Shown here: one piece after another, positions 50,563 to 62,376 of the stretch
Layout of the letters: the number at the start of each line of letters is the position of its first letter
How positions within the stretch are numbered: the first letter of the stretch is position 1
DNA from: Pseudovirgaria hyperparasitica
Taxonomy: Eukaryota > Ascomycota > Dothideomycetes > Acrospermales > Acrospermaceae
Reading direction: 5' to 3'
DNA: 64,000 nt
Assembly: GCF_010093815.1 (NCBI RefSeq)
Contig: NW_022985568.1
Span: forward strand, 622,449-686,448
Program-made: the position numbers and the translations under genes
The notes under the pieces: model-generated
Databases searched by the model: none
Told to the model about the DNA's origin: nothing
The model's input: the letters and a program-made list of their open reading frames with translations, nothing else

Positions 50563-53500
50563 TTATGATGCTGCTGCTGCTCTGACCCGAAGCGCAACCT
50601 GAGCAAGTTTCTGAAAGTTCAGCGTGTCAGCGTCCTTGGGCATGAATTCACCTGCAGCAATGCAATGCACGAGCATGCGAGGGTCGTAGTTGAGATTCGG
50701 CAGTAGCTTGGGTGTGATCAGGAAGTATTGGCTGGTGTTCTCCTCGCAAGAAACCTCGACAAGACGTTTGTGGACCATGCGCTCATTTCGAGGGTCCATG
50801 CCCTGGTTGATCTCGTCGACGATGCGGAAAGGAGAGCGAGCAAGAGATTGTAGAGAGAGCAAATAGAATATGGTGGAGACTGAACGTTCACCACCGGATT
50901 GGCGACGTGCATCTAGTGCACAAAGTGGTTCGTTGTCCCTTCAACGCAATCAGTGTCGCCTTCATGAGCTGAATTGATATTATCCAAACATACCTGAACC
51001 TCACCATGATCTGAATCGCCCACTTGTCGAAGTCATCGTCTTTGTGTACAAGGACTTCACCTGCGCAGCCGATGGCTTCAAAGTTCTTCGAAAATGCGCC
51101 GTTTATAAGTGATACAAGCTGGTCAAGACGGGGTTCCCATTGCTCCCGCGTTTCTTTGATCTCGTCTTCGAGCCTTTGGATCCGCTCTTGAGCTGTAGCC
51201 AGCTTCTCTTCCATAGCATCGATTTTTCTCTGCCGAGCTTCGTATTCCTCGATCGCGTTGGAATTAGTCGTGCGGATCAGTCTCATCATTGCAATTGTCG
51301 CCTCTATCGTATCCTCCAGTGATTTTGAATCCAATTTGTCTTGTGCGAAAGAATTGTGTAGTTCCTCTACCTCTTCGGACCGGCTGTTTGCTATACGCTT
51401 GCAATCCTCACCAATACTGATCGCTTGCGCCTTCAGGGTTTTGTGTTCATGGCTCAGCCGGTCCTTTTCTGCACGAGCGTGATTCAATCTTTCCGTAATC
51501 GCTTGGTTCGCTTCTTCCAATGAGACTACCTCGGATTCAGCTTCTATCAGCATCAGTTCAGCTTCAAGTAGCGACTGATACTGTGTCTGGAGGGCCTCGA
51601 TGCTTTTCTGGAACTGGTCAGTGTTTCGTTTTAGATAAGCAGTTTCAAGAACCTCACCGCATGATCAATCGATAGCCTAGCCTTCTCGAGAATGAGATTA
51701 TCTTGATCACGTCGAATGGCGTCCAAGCGTTGCTTGTCTTGCTCCGCTGTAGCTTCGAATTCTGCCTTTTGTTTTTCGTACATTTCTATACCGTGTCAAT
51801 ACATTCATTGCTTTCCCCAGGATAGTTGTTTTCTTACCTATATTGCTTGGTAGCACCCTGAATTGGGCCTGTTCTTGCTGTGCGTCATGCTTTTCCCGGT
51901 CAAGATCACTCTAACCCTGCTTAGAATCATACGTGCATAGCATTTACAACATCTCCACATACCTTGGTCTTCTCAAGATCAACCTTCGCTTTCCGGGCCA
52001 CGTCAAGCTCAGTTCTCTTGTTTTTGTTTTCGTTAGATAACTCATTGAGCTCATCTTGCAGTTCATCTATCCTCTGTTTGAGAGGTCTTGCTGCACCTGC
52101 ATCCACAGGAGCGTCACTCCACACAGAGGCAGGTCGTAAAGCTGTGGTGGCTACAGTATACTTGCCATATCTTTTGGACACGACATATTTGTCATTTTTG
52201 TCCGACCATCTCTGGATCTGGCTGTCCACAAGAAGATTGTATTGGGCTTGAGAAACCTCACCAAGCGTGACCGCGTGTCGATGAATGTTAGCCTGCTCGC
52301 AAAGCATTGACAAGACATCATCAGGACCTTCGAGGTAATCAACTATCCAACCATCCAGTCCGTACTGGGCGAGCTGGTCGTTTGGAATATTCTGCCAATG
52401 GTCCAGCTTCTTTCCTATCATATTGATTGCTATGTCGGAGAGCCTCAAACCTTCTCTTCCAACGAGACTCTTTTGAAGCATATTGTAGTCCCCTAGTGTC
52501 GTACATGTGAATGCTTTCAGAGTCCCTTCAGGTAGGGCCCCTTCGACAGCACTCGCGTATAGCGGATCTTTGACAGAACATTCTACGATTGGTGGCCCGT
52601 AGATAGGTCCTTCAAACTGTTGACGGTTTTCCTTGATCCAGTCCCAGGCCGTCGCAGCATCTTTCGATCTGCTTTGCAACTTCTTGGCCTGTTGGCCATG
52701 GGCCGTGCCCAGTTCCTCCAATTCTTTCTTTAGTCTATTTTGTTCGGACTTCCGTTGCTGAGCTTGAGATTGGATATGACTGAGGTTCGCCTGGATGTCT
52801 GCTGCCTGACTATCGAGCTCCCGTTTCTGCTTTTCCATTTCGCGTAGCTTTGCGTTGCATCCAGCAGAATCGTATTCCGGTGGGGCATTCTCTAGGCGCT
52901 GCCGAGCATCTGCTATCTTCATCGATCTATCTCGTGCCTTGTCCTTGTGAAGTTTGATCGATTTTTTCACCTTTGCCACCGTCGTGTCAAAACTGTCAAT
53001 CTCTTCCTGGGTCTTCTTCAGAGTCTCCGTTCTCGACCGCACACTGCTGTCTATCTTTTTGACGGAACTTTGACGTTGATTAACAACTTGTTTGATCTGC
53101 TCTGCATACTTTTTCTTGTCGTTCGTTGACTGTAGCAGCGGATTTACATCCTTTTGCAATTGTGCAAATTGCGCTTCAGCATCCTTGAAGTTCCGCCTCA
53201 GTCTTTTGACCTCTTCTACCGCCTCACCGTACTGGACGATGGGCCGATACTGCTCTAGTGCGTCAATCTTGACTTTATACTGGTTCCGCTGTATCAACAA
53301 ATCCACGTCTTGTTTCGCAGCGCTTTGTTTTTTCTTCAGGTCTGCCAGTCTTTCGAGTTCACCTTCCTCGGACATTTGATCAGATTTCCGCTTCTTATAT
53401 AGCTCCTTCAGCTGTGTATACCACTCCCTCATCTCCAGTGGCGCAACTGCACGTTGTGTCTCCTCCAGAAGAGCTGTGGGCGTCATAGCGGAAAATGAGG

Positions 53501-54258
53501 AAACACGGTCCTGAGGCAGGAATTGGCACAGATTGTCGATTTGTATGGAAAGAGACTGACACAGCTTTGAGACTGCAGCATTAGTCGCGGGGGATCCATT
53601 GATAGAAAAAGTAACTTTGCTCGGTTTGATCAGGCATCGGACCAAATGATTCCTGCTCTTCTCATGGCCTCCGGCCAACTCAATCTCAATTTCCGCCGAG
53701 TCTTTTCCATAATGTATATGGTCCGATAGTTGGTCCGCGCGTCCGAGAATCTATAAGCTGTTAGTGGAATTTATAATCATAGAAGAGATGTGCTGACCGA
53801 AGGTTTTGAGCCCAAGCAAATACATATTGCGGAAACGATCGAGCTCTTGCCGCTTCCGTTTGGCGCAATTATGAAGTTCAGACTAGGGCCAAAGCGAATC
53901 TCCGCAGCAGTATACGCCATGAAGTTTCTCAGCTTCAGGCGCACTATCGAGCCAGCCTGAAACTTAGAAGCAGACCCATGCGTAAGAACGCTCTCGTTAT
54001 TGAGGCTGAGTTCTTGTCCAGGGCTTGATGGGCTTGCTGGGCTCTGAGTATTCTAAGTCAGCTATAATACTAAGGCTATTTTGACTGGACTTGTCAGTCT
54101 ACGAGTGGGATTCCTACATGGGACACGCCATTGTTCAGTCGCCGCCTCTTATTAGCAGATGAGCCAGGAGTTTGGTTCTGAGATGGCACTGTGACATCCG
54201 AATCTTCGTCATCTGACGAAATTGACCTCCGTGCAGGAGTCATTACTCTACCTGGCAT
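50563..54258 (-). CDS. SMC5: SMC5, structural maintenance of chromosomes protein 5
   Basis: ATPase core of the SMC5/6 complex, which acts in recombinational DNA repair and replication-fork stability in the nucleus. Seven exons (54258-54118, 54052-53798, 53750-51963, 51910-51838, 51785-51658, 51613-50994, 50938-50563) close in frame to 1126 aa, the usual length. Walker A APNGSGKS is at residues 110-117. The SMC5-type block [20 protein letters not shown] follows at about 202-221. Coiled-coil arms surround a hinge at about 500-660. The ABC signature QSGGERS (about 1015-1021) and Walker [13 protein letters not shown] close the C-terminal head. The N-terminus (1-80) is polar and disordered with an NKRRRL basic patch. 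The acceptor at 51614 could shift by six bases without changing frame. An ACGCGT box lies upstream. Confidence 0.95.
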
Positions 54259-54302
54259 GACTTCTTGTCTTCATGAAGTGAAGCTGCTCAACGCGCGGTG
54301 GA

Positions 54303-54308
54303 ACGCGT
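54303..54308 (-). promoter_or_regulatory. ACGCGT (MCB-like) element upstream of SMC5
   Basis: The palindrome ACGCGT lies 45-50 bp upstream of the SMC5 start. MCB boxes bind the MBF factor that drives G1/S transcription in yeasts, which suits a chromosome-maintenance gene. A CACGTG is 50 bp further up (54352-54357). One six-base match is weak evidence. Confidence 0.3.
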
Positions 54309-54515
54309 CTGGGTTCTTGCTTTGCGCTATACGGTTTAGCGCGAGCAATATCACGTGATTACGCGGCACTCAGGATGGATCGAACGCGATGTCTTGTTTC
54401 TGGACTGAACACTCGTTGGTCTGTATTGTTCGCGACTATATTTTCTAGATACGCTAATTTCACAATATTCTACAAGCGCTATGATGCGAATCTAAAGGCG
54501 ATGCCGTGATGCCTA

Positions 54516-56234
54516 CTATGATTTCTCTTTGGGAGCGATCATCAGCTCTGGTCTAACGTATTTGTCGAAGTCCTCCTCGCTCAGGGCCTTCAGTTCCATG
54601 GCGCTCTCCTTCAGCGTTAACCCTTTCTTGTGAGCGTTCTTTGCGACCTTGGAGGCCATGTCATAGCCAATGACGGGATTCAAGCAGGTCACGAGCATGA
54701 GACTATCCGGAAATTAGCATACGTAAAGGGTGATGGTATTCCTGTTTGGCTTCACTTACCTTTCCTTGAGAATAGCCTTGATCCTGGTCTCGTTGGCCTC
54801 CAAGCCCACGACGAGGTTTTCTTCAAAACTCCTCATACTGTCAGTCAAAATCCGTGAACTATGGAGTAAATTATGAATCATGACGGGCTTGAAGACGTTC
54901 AGTTCAAAGTTGCCCTGTGAGCCCGCAAAAGTTGTTGCGGCATTGTTACCGAACACTTGCGTGCACACCATGGTCAGCGACTCGCACTGAGTCGGATTGA
55001 CCTTCCCTGGCATGATTGAAGATCCAGGTTCATTCTCTGGAAGATTGAGCTCACCAAGACCGCAGCGTGGGCCAGAGCCAAGGAAGCGGATATCTTGAGC
55101 AATCTTGAAGAGCGAGGTGGCAACAGTGTTCAGTTGTCCATGGGCTTCGACAATAGCATCGTGTGCAGCGAGAGCTTCAAATTTGTTTGGCGCAGTGATG
55201 AACTCGTGGCCGGTCATTTTGGTCACTTCTTCCGCTATCCCTTCAGCAAATCCCTTGAACGTGTTGATACCGGTCCCGACTGCAGTCCCGCCTTGGGCCA
55301 ACATTCGTAGGCGCGGGAGAGCCGACTTCACTCGCTCCATGCCAAAGTCGAGCTGGGTAACATAACCAGAAAATTCCTGTCCAAGCGTCAAAGGAGTAGC
55401 ATCTTGTAGATGAGTTCTCCCAATCTTTATTATCTTCTCGAACTGCTTGCTCTTCTTGTCGAGAGCATCGCGAAGGCTCTTCATTGCTGGCAGGAGCTGC
55501 TCTTCGAACTCAAGAACCGCGGCAATATGCATGACCGTGGGAAAGGTGTCATTCGAAGAAGCTGACATGTTGACATGGTCATTAGGGTGTACTGGCTTCT
55601 TGGATCCCATGGTGCCACCAAGTATTTCGATAGCTCGGTTCGAGATAACCTCGTTCGCATTCATGTTTGACTGGGTGCCGGATCCAGTCTGCCAGACGAC
55701 TAAGGGGAAGTGCTCAATAAGTTTCAAGGAAGCAACTTCCTCGGCAGCCTGTTGAATGGCTTGACCGATCTTGGGGTCTGCTTATAGTTAGCATGTCCCG
55801 TCACATACGTCCGAGCAGCTCATACCTAAGCCGAACTTCAAGTTTACAGTCGCCGCGGCGCCCTTGAGGATACCAAAAGCTCGGATCAGCGGAGGCGGCA
55901 TGCGGTCTTGTGGCTGATTGATCTTGAAGTTCCCCAATGATCTCTCCGTTTGGGCACCCCAGTATTTATCAGATTCAACTTGAATCTCGCCAAAGGCATC
56001 GGATTCAGCTCTTGTAGATGCGCTCATGTTGGAAGTTGCAGAGAAGGCGCGGGTTTGTGATACGAGAATGGACCGTGTGATTGCACGAGGAGTGATGAGG
56101 GAGTTCCTAGCAGTAAGCTTTGAGGATGCTCCCCGAGCTATATACCTAGAAGCGGGGGTAATTGAGCTTGCGACATAGGCGAGGGAGCTGCCGCCGCGAC
56201 AGGCGCGCGCTGTTGGGACCACTGAGCGAAGCAT
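54516..56234 (-). CDS. Fumarate hydratase (class II fumarase), mitochondrial
   Basis: Interconverts fumarate and malate in the TCA cycle. Three exons (56234-55826, 55777-54760, 54702-54516) with introns of 48 and 57 nt give 537 aa. The first 65 or so residues are rich in arginine, serine and alanine and lack acidic residues, a typical mitochondrial presequence; the mature enzyme starts near [20 protein letters not shown]. Active-site blocks are SSND (about 210-213), [10 protein letters not shown] (about 256-265) and the lyase signature [10 protein letters not shown] (about 388-397) with the catalytic serine loop. An in-frame ATG ([11 protein letters not shown]) at the presequence border could start a cytosolic form, as known for dual-targeted fumarases. 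An open frame continues upstream of 56234 but lacks features and is probably 5' leader. Confidence 0.95.
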
Positions 56235-56637
56235 GTGAGGTTTTGGATTGCCGAACGAGATCAATTGGGTTTTAGATATTGCTGAAAGAGACCAGTGTCG
56301 ATGCTGTGAGGTGGAAAAAAAGATCAAAACTGAAGTTATCGGGAGAAGTCGGCCGAATGTTCTGCGCAATTTCACGGCGGAAAGCTCCGCCCCGGTCGGA
56401 CCCGCTCCCGTCCCCGGCAAGGCTACCCGGCACCCGGCTGTACTGCTTTCAAAGTTGTCTTTTCATGTACACACATCTGCAAGTGTGTCTATGGGAAAAT
56501 CTTAGTTTACGCAGCCGATGTATTATCAAAGGGTATGTAGAGCCACGCCATTCCTGGAAGTTTGGACCTTTTTTATCGCAATGTTTTGTATGATCATTGT
56601 CTGAGCCTACACATGTGGTCTATCGAGATCTGACTCA
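56235..56637. other. Intergenic between fumarase and Dal5-like transporter
   Basis: About 400 bp holding the fumarase promoter and the 3' end of the minus-strand transporter. I see no gene and no clear TATA box. Confidence 0.4.
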
Positions 56638-58477
56638 CTATGGTGCATATCTGAATCCTTCAATACCTTCAAGAGCTGGCCCTTTACCTTCATCTGCGAG
56701 TCGGTTCTGTCTCTTGAGATATAGTGACATACAGACTGTTACAAGAGTATAGAACAGCTGCATAGCAATTGTAGCCCACATCCCTGGAAGGTATTGCTGA
56801 GTTTGATCAGCAGTTGTATCAACGTATTGCAAACCATGATGAGACTCACAGGCGCATCTTGAGTTCGGAAAATTGTAGAGCCTGTGATTCCACCAGCCGC
56901 TCCGATCGAAATCATTGCGGCAGCAATCACCCCTTTCCTTTCGATTTTGGCCGTCTGGCTTTGTCCGTAGGAGAGCGTTCCGGGGACGTTGGCTTGAGTA
57001 CCGAAAGTTGCAAGATACAATCCAAGATAACGCACACCAGGAGGCTTTGCATATAAAATCACGAGCAAGCCAGCGACTGCTGAGAGCGATTGGAAGCACA
57101 GCACTGTCCATCTGGTACGGTACTTGTCGGACACCCATGCCATAGCCATCGACATTATGATGGCAAAGACGTAGCATGGGCTACTCAGAATCTGAGCAAG
57201 AGCATAACTGAAAACTTCAGTACGATCTCCCTTGGAGAATTTCAAGAATGACAGACCTGAAACCCATTCCCTCCCGAAGAATGATCGGCTGGAAATAAGA
57301 AAGTGAGTAGACACTAGATGCTGCCACGAAGTATTGCATTGAGCTGCGAGTCTTGTTAGTTCATGGTAACTCCAGAATAGCACAGACTTTAGGTGAGACA
57401 TACTACACGGCTAATTTCCAGTCCCATAACATTCTCATTGACTCTTTGAACGTGGGATGTACGAACTGCCTGGCCTCTTTGTCGATCTGCATCCTGCAAA
57501 TAGCGATGTTTCGTTGCCGGGGAGTCAACCACTTCGCCTTCTCTGGAACTAAGAAGTATAAGTAAAAGCGTCTCCACATCTTTGGCCTTGGGTATCTTAC
57601 ACTCTACAAGAAAGAACGGAGATATTATACCGGCAACGATCGTCGCGATGCCTTCGATAATGAAGATCCAGCGCCACCCCTGGCGATACGTACCATTTCC
57701 GACTCGGATCAAAGAAAGTGCATATGCAAGAATAGGTCCAAATCCGGAGGCTAAGAGAGCTGCCATATAGAATAGCGAGACCCGCTTTGCCGTCTCATAC
57801 TGTCTGTACCAGGATCCAATGATGAATACGGCTCCAGGGAAAAGACCCGCTTCGAACATCCCCAGCAGCGCTCGGCATACAGTCAGAGACACCCAGCTAT
57901 GGACGAAGCCCATCCCGAGTACGCAAGCGCCCCATGATATTATCAAGAAGCTTAGCCAAAGTCTCGCCCCCAAGCGTCGAATTACCATGTTTGAGGGAAG
58001 CTCGAAGAGGGCATAGCCTGCGTTGTTTCAGTCAAGGCTGAACACTGTCCCATTTGGGGTGCTCACCGATGAAAAATACTAGTAGTGCTATGTTGTATCT
58101 TGCGCTAAGCGATGCATCAGTAATGCTCCTCGTCCACTGTGAAAAAATCATCACACTCACCCAACATTTAACGCTACATCGCTACTCAGACCAGCGATAT
58201 ACGCCGCTGAGATGTTCGTTCTGTCTAGCAGCGACAGTCCGAACACAACACACAGCATAGGAAAGACGCGCCAGTCTAACTTCTTCCTAACATCAAGCTA
58301 TCAGATATCAGGCTCCTATATGTGAATCATTACTTACACCAAGGCCTTCTCCTCCTCGGCAGTCCATGTTTGTGCTTTGTCCGCCACTCCATGCTCATGC
58401 TCCTGCTCAGACACCTTCTCGGAACTAATGGGACTTATCCTCTCGACATGATAAGTCTCGGTTTTGGTGTCGGCCAT
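56638..58477 (-). CDS. MFS transporter, anion:cation symporter family (Dal5/Tna1-like)
   Basis: A plasma-membrane proton symporter for a small organic anion. Relatives carry allantoate, nicotinate, pantothenate and similar vitamins; the substrate here cannot be read. Eight exons (58477-58338, 58286-58161, 58098-58067, 58017-57601, 57548-57407, 57343-57257, 57207-56850, 56796-56638) with introns of 49-63 nt close in frame to 486 aa. There are twelve membrane segments. Family blocks are LDRTNISAAYIAGL after helix 1, FFIGYALFELPSNMVIRRLG in helix 2, GWRWIFIIEGIATI in helix 6 and FPEKAKWLTPRQR in the central loop. The N-terminal 45 residues are hydrophilic and acidic. The third exon is only 32 nt. 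No frame damage is seen. Confidence 0.9.
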
Positions 58478-59910
58478 GTTGGAATGGACTCAAACCCAGT
58501 CACGCTAGAGCTAGGTTGATAGAGCAGCGTGTCTCAGAATAAAATCCAAACACGAACATACATTCCCGGGCCTCGCACCTCATATACATAAAACATCCCC
58601 ACCCGCATCCCATCTCTCCCACTCGTTATTCCCGCCTGCCACTCCTCGAATCGCATGGCCAAGCCCATCCCCAGACCGCCACATTTCTTGGCCTCTTCAA
58701 AGTCCCAGCACAAGCCCATCAAGAAACCAGGAAAAAACATCCACGCCGCCCAACAAGCTACCAACGCATCTATTGGGACGTTTCCCGTGCCATGAGGTTT
58801 GCACTCGCGTGCGCATGAGTCTGGCCCGCTTCTTGGAGCTGGATGCCAAGTTCTTGTGCCGGACAAAACGCGGGGAACGTCGCGGGGTTGATTATTACCG
58901 GATCGTAGGATTCACTGTTTCCTAAGGCAGAAGTTTTTGTTGGAGTGAGGAGTTTTTGCGCGGTATCTTCTATGTGTGTCCTGGTGGGAAATGGTGCTTT
59001 TCGTGAATTGTCGTCTGTTGTTTATTAACGTTTCAGACTTAGCACTGTTAGCAGGACGGACGAATGTTTCTGCTCGAAGACAACAACGTCTTCATACGAA
59101 GTGGCTTTGCTAGCATCGATTGTGTCGTACTTTTTATCTTTTTGCTTCATCATGAGTGGAATGTGAGTATATTTATGGGACAAGAGGCCTAGGCAGGAAT
59201 CGTGGTAATCGTCTTGGATCCCCTGTAAGGAATGTAGTACAGCTGCTACGACAGTTATGATTCGGTGTCGTCAACAGACACTAGCCAGGTCGACTTCACA
59301 TAACCTGACACTTGTAACCCAGATCATAGAAGGATTGAAAGAGAGAATGCCGATTCTGGTAGACTGACGTCAACGAGAAAGCCCTTTCCAGACAGGAGTG
59401 GATATAGGAGAGATACTTCAGATCAGGTCCAGATTTTCTTGTGTTAGTGTCTACGCTCTGAATCACAATTTGAATGCACAAGAGACAAGAAGCATGGAGA
59501 GTACTGCTCTACTGTGTTTTTCAAGATTACTTCTCCGGCAATCTATTTTCGGAGTTTGTAACCTCCAGTCGGTCTTGTTTCGAGTCGGACATTCCATTCT
59601 CTCTGATCCTATCCTTCCACTGTCTTCTGCCAGTGTCTCCCTTTTCTCTGTATGGCTTGTAGCCCGAAAAATTCCAACCTCGATAGATCTGTTCATCCTC
59701 GTGTAGCAATACGACAAGTCAGACGTTAGACGAAGGGATCTCGACAGGCGTAGATGAAGCAGATACACGAGAGACCCAACAGCACATCATGAGAAGCAGG
59801 ATCATACCATAAGGATACAAGAACCTCAACCGCGTGCTCCAGTCTCAGCAAGTACGCCATCAGCAACACCATCCAGCAATCCCACACAGAACCTCCACAA
59901 ACAAACCAAC
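58478..59910. other. Long intergenic region between two transporter genes
   Basis: 1.4 kb without a supported gene. A 110-residue minus-strand frame (58534-58866) begins MSGTRTWHPAPRSG and has no recognisable domain; it may be part of the transporter's leader. Frames between 59296 and 59914 overlap each other on both strands and look like chance. The last part is the 3' region of the sugar transporter. Confidence 0.35.
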
Positions 59911-61616
59911 TCACACCTTCCGAACCTCCCTAACCCTCTCCACACCCCCCTTCTCCCCCAAATCCACATGATGCGCATCCTCAGCCCCCACCAGATCCGC
60001 CCCCTTCTCCACATGATTCTGCCCGCCAAACAGCCCATCCATCTCCTCCAAACTCACCTTCTTCGTCTCGGGGATCCACAGCCACACAAACACCGCCAAC
60101 AGCACATTCACCGCCATAAACATGTAAAACGCGTAGAACCCACAGTTCTCCAGGAAAGTCGGGAAGAACTGCTGCACGATGCTGTTGACCACGTTCTGCA
60201 TCTGGCTCGCCATCCCGACGGCCTGGGCGCGCACATTCATGCTGAAGATCTCCGATGTCCAGATCCATGTCGTCGCGCCCCAGGATGGCTTGTAGAAGAA
60301 GGCGAAGAGGAAGAGCAGGAAGACGATGCTGATGCCTACGGGCTGCGACTTGACCCCGGCGCCGTAGCTGGGCGTTTGCGTCTCGACAGTCGCGACGATC
60401 AGCATGCACACCGCCATTCCGACTGCGCCCGTGATGAACAGAAACTTGCGCCCGAACCGATCCACCGTCCACGTCGCATTCAGCGTGAAGATGATCCCAA
60501 ACGTCGCGTTCAGCGCGTTAATCAGGCTGATCGTGTCGTCCGAGTTGAACACCTTCTGGTACACCTTCGTCGAGTACGTGTTCAGCGTGCCCTGGCCCGT
60601 AATCTGCTGGCCGGCATTGAGCACAAAGGCAAGGAACAACCTGTACCTCACGCTGCGGTCCTTCCAGAGCGCCGAGTACGAGCTCGAGATGGCCTCCTTT
60701 TCAAACTCGATGGCCTCGCGGATGACGAGGATTTCGTCCTCGACTTCTTGCTCTGTGTTGCGCACGCGGTGCAGCGAGGCGCGCGCGGCGTCGATGCGGT
60801 TGCCGTGCTGGATGTACCAGCGAGGCGTCTCCGGGATGAAGAAGACCTGGGCGAGGATCAGGACGGGCACGAGGATTTGGAAGATGACGACCATTTTCCA
60901 GTCCCATTCGCCGAGGGCGACGACGTGCTTGGAACAGGCGTATTTGACCCAGTAGCTTTGGGATGTGTTAGCTTGAGGAAACAAGATGAGAGAAGGGGGG
61001 ATAGGTGGATAGTGGAAAGGAGACGTACGCGATGAACGACCCGACGCTGTAGAACATTTGCCAGAAACTCATGATCTTGCCACGGATCTCAGGGGGCGAT
61101 AGCTCTCCGATGTAGATGGGTCCAGCAGCTAAATTCCACATCAGCGCCCACTACAGCCCGTGCGGAACTGATGTACCTACTTAGAGCGATACCCTGAGCG
61201 AGACCAATAACCACACGCCCAGCAATAAAACAGCCAATATTCCCTCTCGGACTGAACGTCTGGATGAACGTGGCCACGATGGTGAAGAACGCCCCAATCG
61301 CCATGCCCCATCGCCGACCAAGCTTGTCCGCAATAGGACCGCCCATGAAGAAGCCAGAGATGATGGCACCGACATTGTAGGCCGTGTTGACCGCACCAAC
61401 CATCTGAGTGTCCTTCGGGGTAATGTTGAAATAGGCAAACCAGTGCTTCGAGCCCTGCACGGCGTTGTACACCGAAGCGTCATAGCCGTAGAGGACCATA
61501 CATGATGCCGCCACGAGGGAAATGTACCTGCCAGCCACACATCATCAGCAACGTAGAATTCGAGCACTCCCAAGACACACTCACCAGTTGTACACTCTCT
61601 TGCCTCCGACCGCCAT
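59911..61616 (-). CDS. MFS sugar porter
   Basis: A plasma-membrane sugar transporter of the major facilitator superfamily; hexose, pentose or disaccharide cannot be decided. Four exons (61616-61585, 61527-61181, 61128-61029, 60955-59911) with introns of 57, 52 and 73 nt give 507 aa. Sugar-porter marks are ADKLGRR after helix 2 (about 77-83), PETPRW after helix 6 (201-206), QQITGQGTLNTYS in helix 7, VDRFGRK after helix 8 and PETKKVSLEEMD after helix 12 (455-466). Twelve membrane segments are visible. The first exon encodes just 11 residues (MAVGGKRVYNW). The start is supported by a TATA block about 125 bp upstream. A 355-residue plus-strand frame over the gene is an antisense shadow. Confidence 0.92.
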
Positions 61617-62376
61617 ATTGACGATATTGCTGCTCCCGTATCAGAAGAAGCTTTTGCCCTGGGAGGAAGAAGTAGTAGTAGAAGATGTTGCAATCCACAG
61701 AGTCTGCGATCCCGGATAAAACCATACAAAGAAACGATATATATAAATGCTACACGGCCTACATGGTTCAGGTTTCTCCGTCTGGCATACATACACCAAC
61801 ATCCCTCCCATGCACTATTCCCCAGTCCCCGGATGCTAAGCTCTGATAAACGAGTATGGACTGGGCTCTGGACAAGCCACAATATGGAGTGTAGCCCTAT
61901 GGGTACCTTTAAGGAGGACCCCGCAACCGCATATGGTTGGTTGGTGCTTGAGACTTTAAACAAGGCATCGGAGGCCCCGCAGATCGCCTTAAATGTAAGC
62001 CTTGCTGCTAAGGATCTGAGTGGACGGACCCTTGTTTCCTTCATAATCCACCAACCAGCTAACATCGTTTCGAGGACGCAACACTACGAGAAGTAGATTT
62101 GATTCCATCAAGAGATGTGCCATGGGACAGGTAAGCTATGGGGCGTTCCGAGTGTGGATTGATCTTCGATCACGCACGGCTTGCTGGACAGTACTTCGAC
62201 GGGGATATACGGGGTCAGTTGAGCAGAAAATGAATGAGCTGAAGCTCCTCGCAGAGAATGGTTTTGGTAACATTCATCCAAATTTTATTCTGTTGTTACA
62301 TCATAGAGAGAGCGGTCTGCGCCTACACATTGCGATCAGAGCGACTCCCATTCGTCATAGAGTAGTCTCACTCCTT
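61617..62376. other. Intergenic; sugar transporter promoter and CYP40 3' region
   Basis: A TATATATAAA-type stretch lies at 61737-61747, about 125 bp upstream of the transporter ATG. Nothing else is recognisable in the 760 bp. Confidence 0.4.
61737..61747 (-). promoter_or_regulatory. TATA-box candidate of the sugar transporter gene
   Basis: An alternating TA run ending in AAA, placed about 125 bp from the start codon at 61616. Its direction is ambiguous because the run is nearly palindromic. Confidence 0.3.

Noticed and set aside
54756-55727. Separate fumarase-like frame starting at 55727
   Set aside because: It is the middle exon of the fumarase gene. Its apparent start is a TTG codon inside the exon, not a true start.
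58534-58866. 110-residue minus-strand frame upstream of the Dal5-like transporter
   Set aside because: There is no recognisable domain, it starts at an isolated ATG, and there is no splice link. It is kept only as a note in the intergenic entry.
59968-61035. 355-residue plus-strand open frame
   Set aside because: It is antisense to the sugar transporter, with arginine/histidine/aspartate-rich composition caused by codon bias of the real gene.
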